A stretch of 16,465 bases of DNA from Actinomycetes bacterium (GTDB lineage Bacteria > Actinomycetota > Thermoleophilia > Solirubrobacterales > Solirubrobacteraceae). The first letter of the stretch is position 1; every line of letters starts with the position of its first letter. The notes beneath the pieces were generated by a model. It was not told the DNA's origin, ran no database searches, and saw only the letters and a program-made list of their open reading frames with translations. Position numbers and translations under genes: made by a program. The stretch spans positions 1-16,465 of the forward strand of contig JAEZDB010000123.1 of the NCBI GenBank assembly GCA_023429855.1, read 5' to 3'. This document shows, in pieces, positions 1 through 6,736 of this stretch.

Positions 1-716
1 GCCGGGAGCGCGCCGATGACGGCCACGTCGAGCCCGGCGGCCTGCGTCACGACGGTCGCGGCCGCGCCGGCCCGCAGCGAGAACGGCACGCCCGGCCGCC
101 ACCGCGCGCCCACCAGCAGCACCGCGGTCACGCTGGCGGCCATCACGAGCGAGGCCACCTGCGGGTCGTGCGCGAACACCGCCAGGGCGTCGCCAGCCAC
201 GAGAAGCACCCGGTCGCCCTCGCCCGGCGCGACCCCGAGCGCGGCTGGCACCTGCTGGAGCGCGATCACAACGGCGATCCCAGCCGTGAACCCCTCGACC
301 ACCGGCAACGGGAGGTAGCGGACGTACCTCCCTACGCGAGCAAACGACATCGCCACCAGCACGAGGCCGGCGAGAAAGCCGGCGAAGAGCGCTCCTTCCA
401 CGCCGACGCGGTGGACCACCGGAATCAGCACGACGGTCATGGCGCCTGTCGGCCCCGACACCTGCAGGTTCGATCCGCCGAACACCGCGGCCACGAACCC
501 CGCCACGATCGCGGTGGCCAGTCCCGCCTGCGCGCCCAGACCTGACGAGACCCCGAACGCCAGCGCCAGGGGCAGCGCGACGATCGCGACCGTGATTCCG
601 GCGACGAGATCGGCCTTCGGGTCGCGCCGCGCTGCGGCGAGATCGCGAGACCCGGGCAGCATGCCCGCCAGCGCCGACCAGACGCTGGCGGCCCTCTTCA
701 ATTCACGCCCCGGCAC
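1..716 (-). CDS. SulP-family inorganic anion transporter, N-terminal part (cut by window edge)
   Basis: This is a membrane transporter of the SulP (SLC26-like) family, which moves sulfate, bicarbonate or related anions; the substrate cannot be told from this part. The visible ~220-238 residues start with a charged stretch (RRDPKADLVAG) and run into hydrophobic helices. The family-typical first helix (ALPLALAFGVSSG) and the QVSGPTGAMT segment, the SulP pore/substrate region, are clear. A later VEGFTAGIAVVIALQQ helix also fits. The C-terminus, including any STAS domain, is outside the window. The start is uncertain: GTG at 716 overlaps the upstream gene by 19 bp, TTG at 701 gives a 4-bp TTGA overlap with its stop, and ATG at 662 also fits. 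None has a good ribosome binding site. It probably shares the promoter upstream of the small gene at 698-1033. Confidence 0.88.
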   Translation of the reverse strand, partial: MPGRELKRAASVWSALAGMLPGSRDLAAARRDPKADLVAGITVAIVALPLALAFGVSSGLGAQAGLATAIVAGFVAAVFGGSNLQVSGPTGAMTVVLIPVVHRVGVEGALFAGFLAGLVLVAMSFARVGRYVRYLPLPVVEGFTAGIAVVIALQQVPAALGVAPGEGDRVLLVAGDALAVFAHDPQVASLVMAASVTAVLLVGARWRPGVPFSLRAGAAATVVTQAAGLDVAVIGALP

Positions 717-1033
717 CGGTCATGGCGATACACGTCCCACGCGGCACGCAAGGCGCCCCGCGCTGCCGCCGGCCCGGCCTGCTCCCCGAACGCGGTGCGG
801 TGCGCAGCCGCGAGGGAATCAGGTTCGACGTGCTCGAGGAAGGCGTACGCGGCTTCCTCGCTCCCGGCCTCACACAGCTCGGCCCTCAGGCGCTCGGCTT
901 CGGGCGACGCGGCCGGCAGCGACCCGGCCGCGCTGGGACGCGGGACCGAAGCGAAGGCCCGGCGAACGGCGGATCCGGCCACGACGGCAGACAGCAGCCG
1001 CGACGTCGAGTCCGAATCACGAAACACTCTCAT
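698..1033 (-). CDS. small uncharacterised protein between ArsR operator and SulP gene
   Basis: I do not recognise this 111-residue protein. It starts MRVFRDSDSTSRLL at an ATG only a few bases downstream of a good -10-like element, so its mRNA may be almost leaderless. It is Ala/Arg/Glu-rich, looks mostly helical, has no signal peptide or membrane segment, and has two cysteines (in ELCEAG and HDRCRG). Its stop overlaps the candidate start of the SulP gene, which suggests one operon and coupled translation. Support for it being real is its position, high-GC codon pattern and fit to the promoter. A longer start at 1105 would run through the promoter region and is unlikely. It could be an accessory or regulatory partner of the transporter, but that rests only on location. 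Confidence 0.55.
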   Translation of the reverse strand: MRVFRDSDSTSRLLSAVVAGSAVRRAFASVPRPSAAGSLPAASPEAERLRAELCEAGSEEAAYAFLEHVEPDSLAAAHRTAFGEQAGPAAARGALRAAWDVYRHDRCRGVN

Positions 1034-1041
1034 GAAACGTA

Positions 1042-1047
1042 ATCTTA
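1042..1047 (-). promoter_or_regulatory. predicted -10 element for the small protein/SulP operon
   Basis: Read on the minus strand this is TAAGAT, a good -10 match, 8 bases before the ATG at 1033. No convincing -35 is visible at 17-18 bp upstream. It lies inside the palindrome, so an ArsR dimer on that site would block it. Confidence 0.35.
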
Positions 1048-1061
1048 GAACATTCGAAGAT
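1042..1061. promoter_or_regulatory. 20-bp near-palindrome, probable ArsR operator
   Basis: ATCTTAGAACATTCGAAGAT matches its own reverse complement at 16 of 20 positions. It lies in a short AT-rich island between two divergent genes, one encoding an ArsR-type winged-helix protein. ArsR-family dimers typically bind imperfect inverted repeats of about this size next to their own promoter. The palindrome covers the predicted -35 of the plus-strand gene and the predicted -10 of the minus-strand gene, so one bound dimer could shut both. Binding is inferred. Confidence 0.6.
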
Positions 1062-1081
1062 ATACGGCAGCCTGGTATTCT
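1053..1081 (+). promoter_or_regulatory. predicted promoter of the arsR-type gene, probably leaderless
   Basis: A -10-like TATTCT (1076-1081) lies 17 bp after a weak -35-like TTCGAA (1053-1058). Transcription would begin about 7 bp after the -10, at the ATG at 1089. No Shine-Dalgarno precedes that ATG, which fits a leaderless transcript. Confidence 0.4.
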
Positions 1082-1088
1082 GACTCGC

Positions 1089-1451
1089 ATGGCTGCATCC
1101 CCCAACGGCGGCGCCGTCGCGCTGCAGCACCAGCCGATCTACCGGCTCAAGGCCGACTTCTTCCGGCTGCTCGGCCACCCGGCTCGCGTGCGAATCCTTG
1201 AGCTCCTGCGTGAGGGCGAGCGCACCGTCGGCGACCTGCAAGCCGAACTCGACCTCGACTCCGGCGGCACCTCGCAGCACCTCACCGCGATGCGCAAGCA
1301 GGGGCTGCTCGACAATCGCCGCGCTGGCACGAGCGTCTTCTACCGCGTACGCGACCCCCGGATCTTCCAGCTGCTCGACACCGCTCGCCAGATCCTCGGC
1401 AGCCAGCTGCAGGACGCCCAGGCGCTGCTGGGCTCGCTCGACGAGCGCTGA
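1089..1451 (+). CDS. ArsR/SmtB-family winged-helix transcriptional repressor
   Basis: A 120-residue DNA-binding protein of the ArsR fold. Residues 17-45 (IYRLKADFFRLLGHPARVRI) are the typical first helices, 46-76 form the helix-turn-helix (TVGDLQAELDLDSGGTSQHL, then LTAMRKQGLL), and 77-90 are the wing (RRAGTSVFYRVRDP). The C-terminal helix (about 91-118) would form the dimer interface. The protein has no cysteine, so it lacks the ELCVCDL-type thiol metal site; the signal is unknown. It diverges from the small protein/SulP operon, and a near-palindrome sits between them, so it most likely represses that operon and itself. An in-frame ATG at 1032 would add 19 residues, but that extension covers the operator, so the ATG at 1089 is preferred. 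Confidence 0.9.
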   Translation: MAASPNGGAVALQHQPIYRLKADFFRLLGHPARVRILELLREGERTVGDLQAELDLDSGGTSQHLTAMRKQGLLDNRRAGTSVFYRVRDPRIFQLLDTARQILGSQLQDAQALLGSLDER

Positions 1452-1467
1452 CCGAGGGCGTCAGCGC
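1445..1467. terminator. hairpin between convergent genes, possible bidirectional terminator
   Basis: A perfect 8-bp stem (GCGCTGAC 1445-1452, GTCAGCGC 1460-1467) with a 7-base loop sits exactly where the plus-strand arsR-type gene and the minus-strand hydrolase end. Each arm contains one of the two stop codons. There is no U-tract on either side, so it is not a classic intrinsic terminator, but its place between convergent genes fits transcript ending or 3' end protection. Confidence 0.5.
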
Positions 1468-3767
1468 GGCGGGTCGAGTCGCAGCGCCCGGTACTCGCCC
1501 TGCAAGCGGCTGATCGTCGCACCGAGGCTCGGACCGAGATCGGCCGTGCGCGACCAGGTGAGGCCGACGGTGCCGCCGGTGCCTTTGAGGACCACGTCGC
1601 GGTTGACGAGCGTTCCGTCGCCGTTGACCGTGGCTGCGGCCACCGACGCAGGCAGCGGGAAGCGCACCTTCGGCGCGGCCTCTGCGTCGCGCGGGGCCAG
1701 GCTCCAGGTCAGGATCCCGCCGTTCGGCGTCGCGCGGAAGTTGAACGTGACGAGCCCGGCCGCCGTCGGCAGGTTGACCACGCTCGTGACCTTCTCCGGC
1801 TCCAGCCAGCTCGCCGGCATCGCGCCGAGCAGCACGAGCGCGCCGTCTTGGTCGCGGGCGAGCAGGTCGTGGACGAACGTGACGAACTCCGCGGCGAACG
1901 CGCCGTGCGGCGCGATGTTGCTGCGCGCGTCGCGCTTCCAGTAGGGCCGCAGGTTCGTCTCGAACGTGCCCGCCGTCGGTGTGAGGTGGGCGAGCGTCGA
2001 GTACAGCCCTTGAAGCGGGCCGTTCTGATCGCCGGCGCGCAGCGTGGTCTGCCAGACGCGGAACCCGGTGTACATGTGCAGGAACTGGCCGCCTGCGTAG
2101 GTGGCGACGCCCTCCTTCTGTTCGGCGATCGAGGCGGCCATGGTGCCGGTGACGAGCGGGTCGGTTGGCTGCAGCGTCGGGTAGGGCCATGCCGCCCACA
2201 GCTCGCCCCAGCTGTAGCCGCCGGGCTGGTCGAGCGCCGGGCGGATCCGGTTGTTCAACGCGGTCGCCCGGGCGAGTTCGATGACGCGGTTCTTGAGCTT
2301 GTCGCGTGTGGCCCGGGCGCGGGCCGCCAGCGGGCGGTTGCCAGCGAGCGTGGCGAGGCTCGCCGCAGCGTCGAGCCCGGCGACCGCCCAGAGCTGATCG
2401 CCGGTGAGCTCGCCGGCAATGAGCTCGTTGTCGCGCGGGTCTGACGGTGGAAGCAGGCCGAAGGGGTTCGCGGCGATCGTCTGAGCGGTCCACGTGACGG
2501 CACGGTCGACCGCTGGTGCCCACGCCGTCGCGAAGGCCGCGTCGCCGGTGAGCCGCGCGTGCTGGCCGAGCGACCACAGGGCCTGCCCGAGGCCGTCCTT
2601 CTGGCCCGGCCGCGACGAGAACTCGCCGGTCGGCAGCTGCCAGGTCGCGACGAAGCCGAGATCTTCTGCGGCGACGCTGTGGAGCCCGACGAGGTCGAGC
2701 GCGTTGCTCATCATCGCGGCGTCGCGCAGCCAGTACGCGTGGTACTGCATCTGGTTCACCGTCTGCACCCACATGCCGTCGGGCAGCTGGTATCGCGGGA
2801 CCAAGATGTTGACGATCGACGCGTCGAAGGCGCGCTGCACCGCGGGCTCCGGCAGCTCGACCGTGGCACCTGCCCCACGCTGGGTGCGCCAGGCGACGGC
2901 GAGCTGCGAGCCGGTCACATGCAGGTCGGACGCGGCGATCGCGGCGACGCGCGGGTCGCGGACCGGGAGCGGCTTGAACGGCACGACCACATGGATCCGC
3001 GAGTGCCGCGTAGCCAGGCGCAGTCGCAGGGCCACCGCGACGGTCTTAGGCTTGGAGGCGCATCGTTTGGGCACGATCCCCGCCAGCCGGCCCTGCGAGC
3101 GGCGCGACCGTCCGACCACGATCGCGACGACCGAGTCGCCGCGCCGAACCTCGTAGCCGCCGCCACCGCTGAGCCGGCGTACCGACCAGCAGCGGTTTGG
3201 CACGAACGCCTCGCCTGGGTGCGAATACAGCCCTGGCCGCTGAGGGACCGCTGGCCGCGCAAACCGGTAGGCGCTGGGCTGGGCGCCTGGCTCGGTCGTG
3301 CCGCCCCACCGCAGCGCGACGCCGGCCTCGCGGCGCGCGCCCGGCTCGAGGGCGATCACGGCCGACGGCACACCGGCCGGCGACGTTGCCCACCACGCCG
3401 CAGACGCCCCCTTGCGGTCGGTCCCTGTTGCCATCAGCGGCACTTTGGGGTCAGGCAGGCCGCGTCGCGCCCGCACGCCGACCCGCTTGCCCGCGAGCCA
3501 GGGCGTGACCTCGACCGACGGCGTGAAGACCGCGCCCTCCGGCGTGAGGCCAGCTCCCGCTTCGCTACCCGGTACGCCGAGCTGGTCGGTCGGCTGGGTG
3601 AGGTAGCTGTAGCCCGCGATGCCGTTCCACGGGATCGGCGACGCGTTGCGCGCGAGCGGCGTACCCGCAGGCGTCGTCGTTCCGGCGGCGACCGCCGACG
3701 CGGCAGCGACGTCAGCCGCAAGGGCGAGCGTGAACAGCGCGACGATCAGTCGACGCACGAGCGGCAC
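1461..3767 (-). CDS. secreted glycoside hydrolase-like protein, six-hairpin (alpha/alpha toroid) type
   Basis: A predicted exported carbohydrate-active protein of 768 residues. Residues 1-28 are a signal peptide (RR, a hydrophobic run LIVALFTLALAADVAAA, then small residues). Residues ~40-300 look beta-rich, like the N-terminal beta-sandwich of related hydrolases. Residues ~310-640 are helical with hallmarks of the six-hairpin glycosidase superfamily: YHAYWLRDA (343-350), GEFSSRPGQKDGLGQALW (381-398), GELWAAWPYP (521-530) and TFETNLRPYW (601-610). The WLRD motif resembles the substrate-binding Trp/Arg/Asp seen in glucoamylase- and trehalase-like clans. A C-terminal beta domain follows (LVLLGAMPASWL). 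Exact GH family and substrate are not recognised; catalytic acids were not assigned. The reading frame is open upstream to 4058, but that part is Arg/Pro/Cys-rich and unlike a protein. GTG at 3767 (or 3758) puts the signal peptide at the N-terminus. Confidence 0.8.
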   Translation of the reverse strand: MPLVRRLIVALFTLALAADVAAASAVAAGTTTPAGTPLARNASPIPWNGIAGYSYLTQPTDQLGVPGSEAGAGLTPEGAVFTPSVEVTPWLAGKRVGVRARRGLPDPKVPLMATGTDRKGASAAWWATSPAGVPSAVIALEPGARREAGVALRWGGTTEPGAQPSAYRFARPAVPQRPGLYSHPGEAFVPNRCWSVRRLSGGGGYEVRRGDSVVAIVVGRSRRSQGRLAGIVPKRCASKPKTVAVALRLRLATRHSRIHVVVPFKPLPVRDPRVAAIAASDLHVTGSQLAVAWRTQRGAGATVELPEPAVQRAFDASIVNILVPRYQLPDGMWVQTVNQMQYHAYWLRDAAMMSNALDLVGLHSVAAEDLGFVATWQLPTGEFSSRPGQKDGLGQALWSLGQHARLTGDAAFATAWAPAVDRAVTWTAQTIAANPFGLLPPSDPRDNELIAGELTGDQLWAVAGLDAAASLATLAGNRPLAARARATRDKLKNRVIELARATALNNRIRPALDQPGGYSWGELWAAWPYPTLQPTDPLVTGTMAASIAEQKEGVATYAGGQFLHMYTGFRVWQTTLRAGDQNGPLQGLYSTLAHLTPTAGTFETNLRPYWKRDARSNIAPHGAFAAEFVTFVHDLLARDQDGALVLLGAMPASWLEPEKVTSVVNLPTAAGLVTFNFRATPNGGILTWSLAPRDAEAAPKVRFPLPASVAAATVNGDGTLVNRDVVLKGTGGTVGLTWSRTADLGPSLGATISRLQGEYRALRLDPPR

Positions 3768-3801
3768 GGGTACGTGTCGGGACAGGGAAACAGCTCCAGG
3801 A

Positions 3802-3832
3802 GGTGTGGCGGCGACGCAGCAGCGCCGACACC
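3802..3832. other. strong hairpin in the leader of the hydrolase gene
   Basis: GGTGTGGCG (3802-3810) pairs with CGCC plus ACACC (3823-3832) with a single bulged base at 3827, giving about 9 pairs around a 12-base loop. The near edge is about 35 bp upstream of the hydrolase start on the minus strand. It could be a regulatory leader or a terminator for transcripts arriving from the peroxidase gene; no U-run follows it. Confidence 0.4.
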
Positions 3833-3844
3833 TTCGGGTCTCTC

Positions 3845-3885
3845 GGCGGCTTACAACCCAGCCGAGGCGAGGAGGTTGCGCCGCC
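3845..3885. other. second hairpin next to 3802-3832
   Basis: GGCGGC (3845-3850) pairs with GCCGCC (3880-3885), and AACC (3855-3858) pairs with GGTT (3874-3877) inside it. Together with the neighbouring hairpin it makes a compact folded element of about 85 bases upstream of the hydrolase gene. Function unknown. Confidence 0.35.
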
Positions 3886-4078
3886 TGTGCGCAAGTCCTC
3901 GTTTCGGCCCTCGACCCTACCGGCCATAGCGGTCGACCGCCCCGCCCGCTGCGGCCATTAGCTGGCGGTCGCGCCTGGCCATCCTGTCGAGGTGGCGTGC
4001 CTGGCGCACAGACCCCACTAGGGTCTAAGAGGGCACCGCCGTCCAGTCCGGCGATCACGTGCCCCAGAACTTCCCTGG

Positions 4079-4285
4079 GTGGGGAATGCGAGGCGCGTCG
4101 GGCTCAAGACCCGGCGCGCCTTGCTGGTTCTCGTGCCGCTTGCGCTTCTCGGATTCGCGAGCGCAGCCCGCGCGACGAGCGTCAGCGTCCCGTCAACAAG
4201 CTCCGACCGACCCAGTCCTGCGCGCCTCTGCTGGCCGGTGGCACGGCGAACGCGGCTGAGCCGATGGCACGCGTGTACTCGTTGA
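4079..4285 (+). pseudogene. orphan signal-peptide fragment, probable 5' remnant of a secreted-protein gene
   Basis: From a GTG at 4079 the frame gives a textbook Sec signal: positive residues (RRVGLKTRR), a hydrophobic core (ALLVLVPLALLGFA) and a signal-peptidase-like AARA site, then TSVSVP. From about 4182 the frame runs antisense through the 3' end of the peroxidase gene and becomes Arg/Ser/Pro-rich before stopping after 68 codons. It therefore looks like the first ~35 codons of an exported protein whose remainder has been lost. No ribosome binding site is evident. A chance hydrophobic frame cannot be excluded. Confidence 0.4.
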
Positions 4286-5444
4286 GCGCGTCGAGCTGAG
4301 CAAGCGAACGCTGCAGCGGCACGAACTGGCGGGCGATGCTGCGCTGGTACGAGAGGAAGATCAGGCCCGCGTCGAGTTGACCAGTCGCGCGATCGACGCC
4401 GCCCGCGTAGGAGTACGGACGGCGGTGAATGGTGGCGCCGCTGGCTGCGGCGCGGTGCGCGATCGCGACGTGGCTGCGCTCGGGCACGGCGTACTCGCCG
4501 GTGGTCTTGAGCTTGGCCAGGTCGACCGGGTCGGACTCGCGGGCCTGGCCGAGCGGCGCGCCTTCAGCCCTAGTCCGGCCGATCGTGTCTTCCTGCTTCT
4601 CCAGCGTCGCGCGGTCCCAGCCCTCCAGCAGCATGCGGATCCGCCGCACCACGAGGAACGTGCCGCCGCCTTGCATCCATGCAGGACTCTCGGAGCCTGC
4701 CCACAAGTAGCGGCGCTGCGTGCCGGACGCCGCTCCCTCGAGGGTGACCGTGCCGTCCTTGAAGCCCATCAGGTTGCGCGGCGTGCTGGCGCCGCTACCC
4801 GGCAGGAACCCGGTCTGCAACCAGCGCAAGGCAGCCGCGCCCGTGCCGATGCGGGCGAGCGCGTGCACGGCGTGGACGGCGACCTGCGGGTCGTCGGCGG
4901 CGGCGCTGATGAGCAGGTCTCCCCCGCTCCATCCCGGTTCCAGCGCATCGCCGTCGAAGGCCGGCAGCGGCGCGGCCAGTTCTCGCGGCCGGGTGCTGGC
5001 CGCCACCAGGGCGCGTGCCGGATCGAAGACCGCGCCCCCGAAGCCGAAGGTGATCGTCAGGCCAGCCGCGTCGAGGCCGGTCGCCTCGCCGGTGTCGGCG
5101 GGTGCCCCGACTGCGGCGGTCGGTCCGGCACCGCGGGCCAGGTCGGCGCCTGCAGTGAGTTGCCGTGCTGCGGCCGACCAGTCCTGCATGAGCGTGGCGA
5201 GTTCGCCACGGCCGAAGCCGCCACGCAGCTCCGGCGCAAGCGTGAAGGCGGCTAGTGCCAGCTGGCGCTGCCGCGGCGTGACGATGCCCTGCTGCTCCGC
5301 ATCGCTGTCGAACGGGAGCTGCGGCGCGGTGGGCCCCGGCGGATCACCAGCCGACGCCGCAGCGGTCGCCGCAGCTGCGCCTGCCGCGGCGCCCACAAGC
5401 GCACCGCCGCCGAGCTGCAGCGCTTGGCGCCGAGTGACGCCCAT
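4182..5444 (-). CDS. Tat-exported DyP-type haem peroxidase (EfeB-like)
   Basis: A 420-residue dye-decolourising peroxidase, oxidising substrates with hydrogen peroxide at a b-type haem outside the membrane. The N-terminus has a twin-arginine signal (TRRQALQLGGGALVGAAAGAA, cleaved near residue 32). Family marks are the GFKDGT motif at 227-232 (GxxDG with the catalytic Asp230), the probable proximal haem ligand His325 in SHVAIAHR, and IHRRPYSYAGG (339-349), whose Arg belongs to the distal pocket. FLSYQRSIARQFVPLQRSL near the C-terminus is typical of the EfeB branch. Length is normal. EfeB usually works with EfeU and EfeO in ferrous iron uptake, but neither is visible here. The start lies only 5 bp after the ispG stop, so it is probably co-transcribed with ispG. 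The start codon has no clear Shine-Dalgarno. Confidence 0.92.
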   Translation of the reverse strand: MGVTRRQALQLGGGALVGAAAGAAAATAAASAGDPPGPTAPQLPFDSDAEQQGIVTPRQRQLALAAFTLAPELRGGFGRGELATLMQDWSAAARQLTAGADLARGAGPTAAVGAPADTGEATGLDAAGLTITFGFGGAVFDPARALVAASTRPRELAAPLPAFDGDALEPGWSGGDLLISAAADDPQVAVHAVHALARIGTGAAALRWLQTGFLPGSGASTPRNLMGFKDGTVTLEGAASGTQRRYLWAGSESPAWMQGGGTFLVVRRIRMLLEGWDRATLEKQEDTIGRTRAEGAPLGQARESDPVDLAKLKTTGEYAVPERSHVAIAHRAAASGATIHRRPYSYAGGVDRATGQLDAGLIFLSYQRSIARQFVPLQRSLAQLDALNEYTRAIGSAAFAVPPASRGAQDWVGRSLLTGR

Positions 5445-5449
5445 CGCCG

Positions 5450-6736
5450 TTAAGAACGGGTGAAGCGGCGCCCCGCGGTGGGCGAGACGGCCTCGTCGAC
5501 CTTCGGGCCGGCCTGCGTGACGGCGAGGTCGAAGAGGTCTTCGCCGCCGCCAGAAGCTTTGTTCTTCTCGAGTTCGATCGCTGCAAGGCGCTCGGGCGTC
5601 ATCGCCTCGAGGTCTTCGTTCTCGGCGAGCCAGGCCGCAGCCTCGGCGGCCGCTTTCGCGTCGCGCACGATCGTCTTGTCGGACGCGTAGTAGCGGTCGA
5701 TCTCCGCGAACAGCTCTTCGACGAGACGGTCGGTCGGGACCTTCTTCAGCGGTTCGCCCTTGGAGAAGATCATGCCGGCGTCTTTGGCGCCCGTGATGCC
5801 GAAGTCGGCGTGGCGGGCCTCGCCGATGCCGTTGACGGCGCAGCCGAGGATCGAGACCTCGATCGGATCCGGGTAGGCCTGCAGGCGCTGCTCGACCTCG
5901 GTGACCACGGAGTCCATGTCGAACTGCAGCCGCCCGCAGGTGGGGCAGGCGATCAGGACCGGGCCGCGCTCACGCAGCTTAAGGGCCTTGAGGATCTCCC
6001 AGGCGACCTTGACCTCTTCTTCGGCGTGGAACGTGGAGAGCGAGATGCGGACGGTGTCGCCGATGCCGTCGGCCAGGAGCGTGCCAAGGCCGACCGCGCT
6101 CTTGAGCGAGCCGGTCCACTTCGTACCGGCCTCGGTGACGCCGAGGTGCAGCGGGTGGTCGATCTTCTCCGCGAGCAGTCGATTCGACGCGATCGTGTTG
6201 GGCACGCTCGTCGACTTCATCGACACCTTGAAGTTGTCGAAGTCGAGGCGGTGCATCAGGTCGACGAAGTCGGTGGCGGCCGTGACGAGCGCCTCGACGG
6301 GGTTCGTGAACTCGAGCTCCATCAGGTGCTTGGGCAGCGAACCGGAGTTGACGCCGATCCGCATCGGGACGTTGAGCTCTTTGGCCTTCGCCACCACCTC
6401 AGCAACCTTGTCGGGGCCGCCGATGTTGCCGGGGTTGATCCGGATGCAGTGCGCACCGGCCTCCATCGCCTTGATGGCGAGGGTGTGGTTGAAGTGGATG
6501 TCGGCGATGATCGGGATCGGCGAGTGCGGCAGGATGTGGTCCCGCAGCGCCTCGACGTCTTGCTCGCGCGGCACCGCGCAGCGGACGATGTCGGCGCCGG
6601 CTTCAGCCACGCGCTTGATCTGTGCGAGCGTCTCGGCGTGGTTCGCCGTCTCCGTCTTGGTCATCGTCTGCACGGCCACTGGCGCACCGCCCCCGATGGG
6701 GACGTTGCCTACGTGGATCTGGCGGCGCGAAGACAT
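5450..6736 (-). CDS. ispG: 4-hydroxy-3-methylbut-2-en-1-yl diphosphate synthase
   Basis: IspG (GcpE) carries out the next-to-last step of the MEP isoprenoid pathway, converting the cyclic diphosphate MEcPP to HMBPP. It is a cytoplasmic [4Fe-4S] enzyme. The TIM-barrel half is clear (VAVQTMTKTET, VRCAVP, ADIHFNH, RINPGNIG, MRIGVNSGSL). The cluster ligands are Cys264 and Cys267 (CPTCGR) and Cys299 (LGCAVNGIGEA), with Glu306 as the fourth ligand. The motif usually reads NGPGE; here Pro is Ile. At 428 residues it is longer than the ~370-residue E. coli enzyme because of a C-terminal Ala/Glu-rich tail after about residue 355. The 114 bp upstream, after pfkA, hold a weak TAGACT element 15 bp before the ATG but no certain promoter. 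Confidence 0.97.
   Translation of the reverse strand: MSSRRQIHVGNVPIGGGAPVAVQTMTKTETANHAETLAQIKRVAEAGADIVRCAVPREQDVEALRDHILPHSPIPIIADIHFNHTLAIKAMEAGAHCIRINPGNIGGPDKVAEVVAKAKELNVPMRIGVNSGSLPKHLMELEFTNPVEALVTAATDFVDLMHRLDFDNFKVSMKSTSVPNTIASNRLLAEKIDHPLHLGVTEAGTKWTGSLKSAVGLGTLLADGIGDTVRISLSTFHAEEEVKVAWEILKALKLRERGPVLIACPTCGRLQFDMDSVVTEVEQRLQAYPDPIEVSILGCAVNGIGEARHADFGITGAKDAGMIFSKGEPLKKVPTDRLVEELFAEIDRYYASDKTIVRDAKAAAEAAAWLAENEDLEAMTPERLAAIELEKNKASGGGEDLFDLAVTQAGPKVDEAVSPTAGRRFTRS

Larger units (their letters stand above)
3768..4181. other. 414-bp region between hydrolase and peroxidase genes
   Basis: No convincing complete gene is present. On the minus strand it would be the leader of the hydrolase mRNA. 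It holds two strong hairpins (3802-3885), a smaller one at 4062-4083 (CCCCAG paired with CTGGG plus extra GGGG), and the start of an orphan plus-strand signal-peptide reading frame at 4079. I tested it by eye against glycine, TPP, c-di-GMP, SAM and cobalamin riboswitch cores and found no match I would defend. Confidence 0.6.

Noticed and set aside
1032..1088. Earlier in-frame ATG for the arsR-type protein
   Set aside because: It would put coding sequence across the AT-rich operator and promoter, and the extra 19 residues are not needed for the fold.
1282..2772. 496-codon minus-strand frame overlapping arsR and the hydrolase
   Set aside because: Arg/Ala-rich shadow in another frame of the hydrolase, and antisense to the arsR-type gene.
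3835..3890. Possible glycine, c-di-GMP-I or TPP riboswitch in the hydrolase leader
   Set aside because: Short matches such as CGAGAGACCCGAAGG or GCGCACAGG occur, but the full conserved cores and stems are missing.
3768..4058. Upstream extension of the hydrolase frame by 97 codons
   Set aside because: The added part is Arg/Pro/Cys-rich and would place the signal peptide in the middle of the protein.
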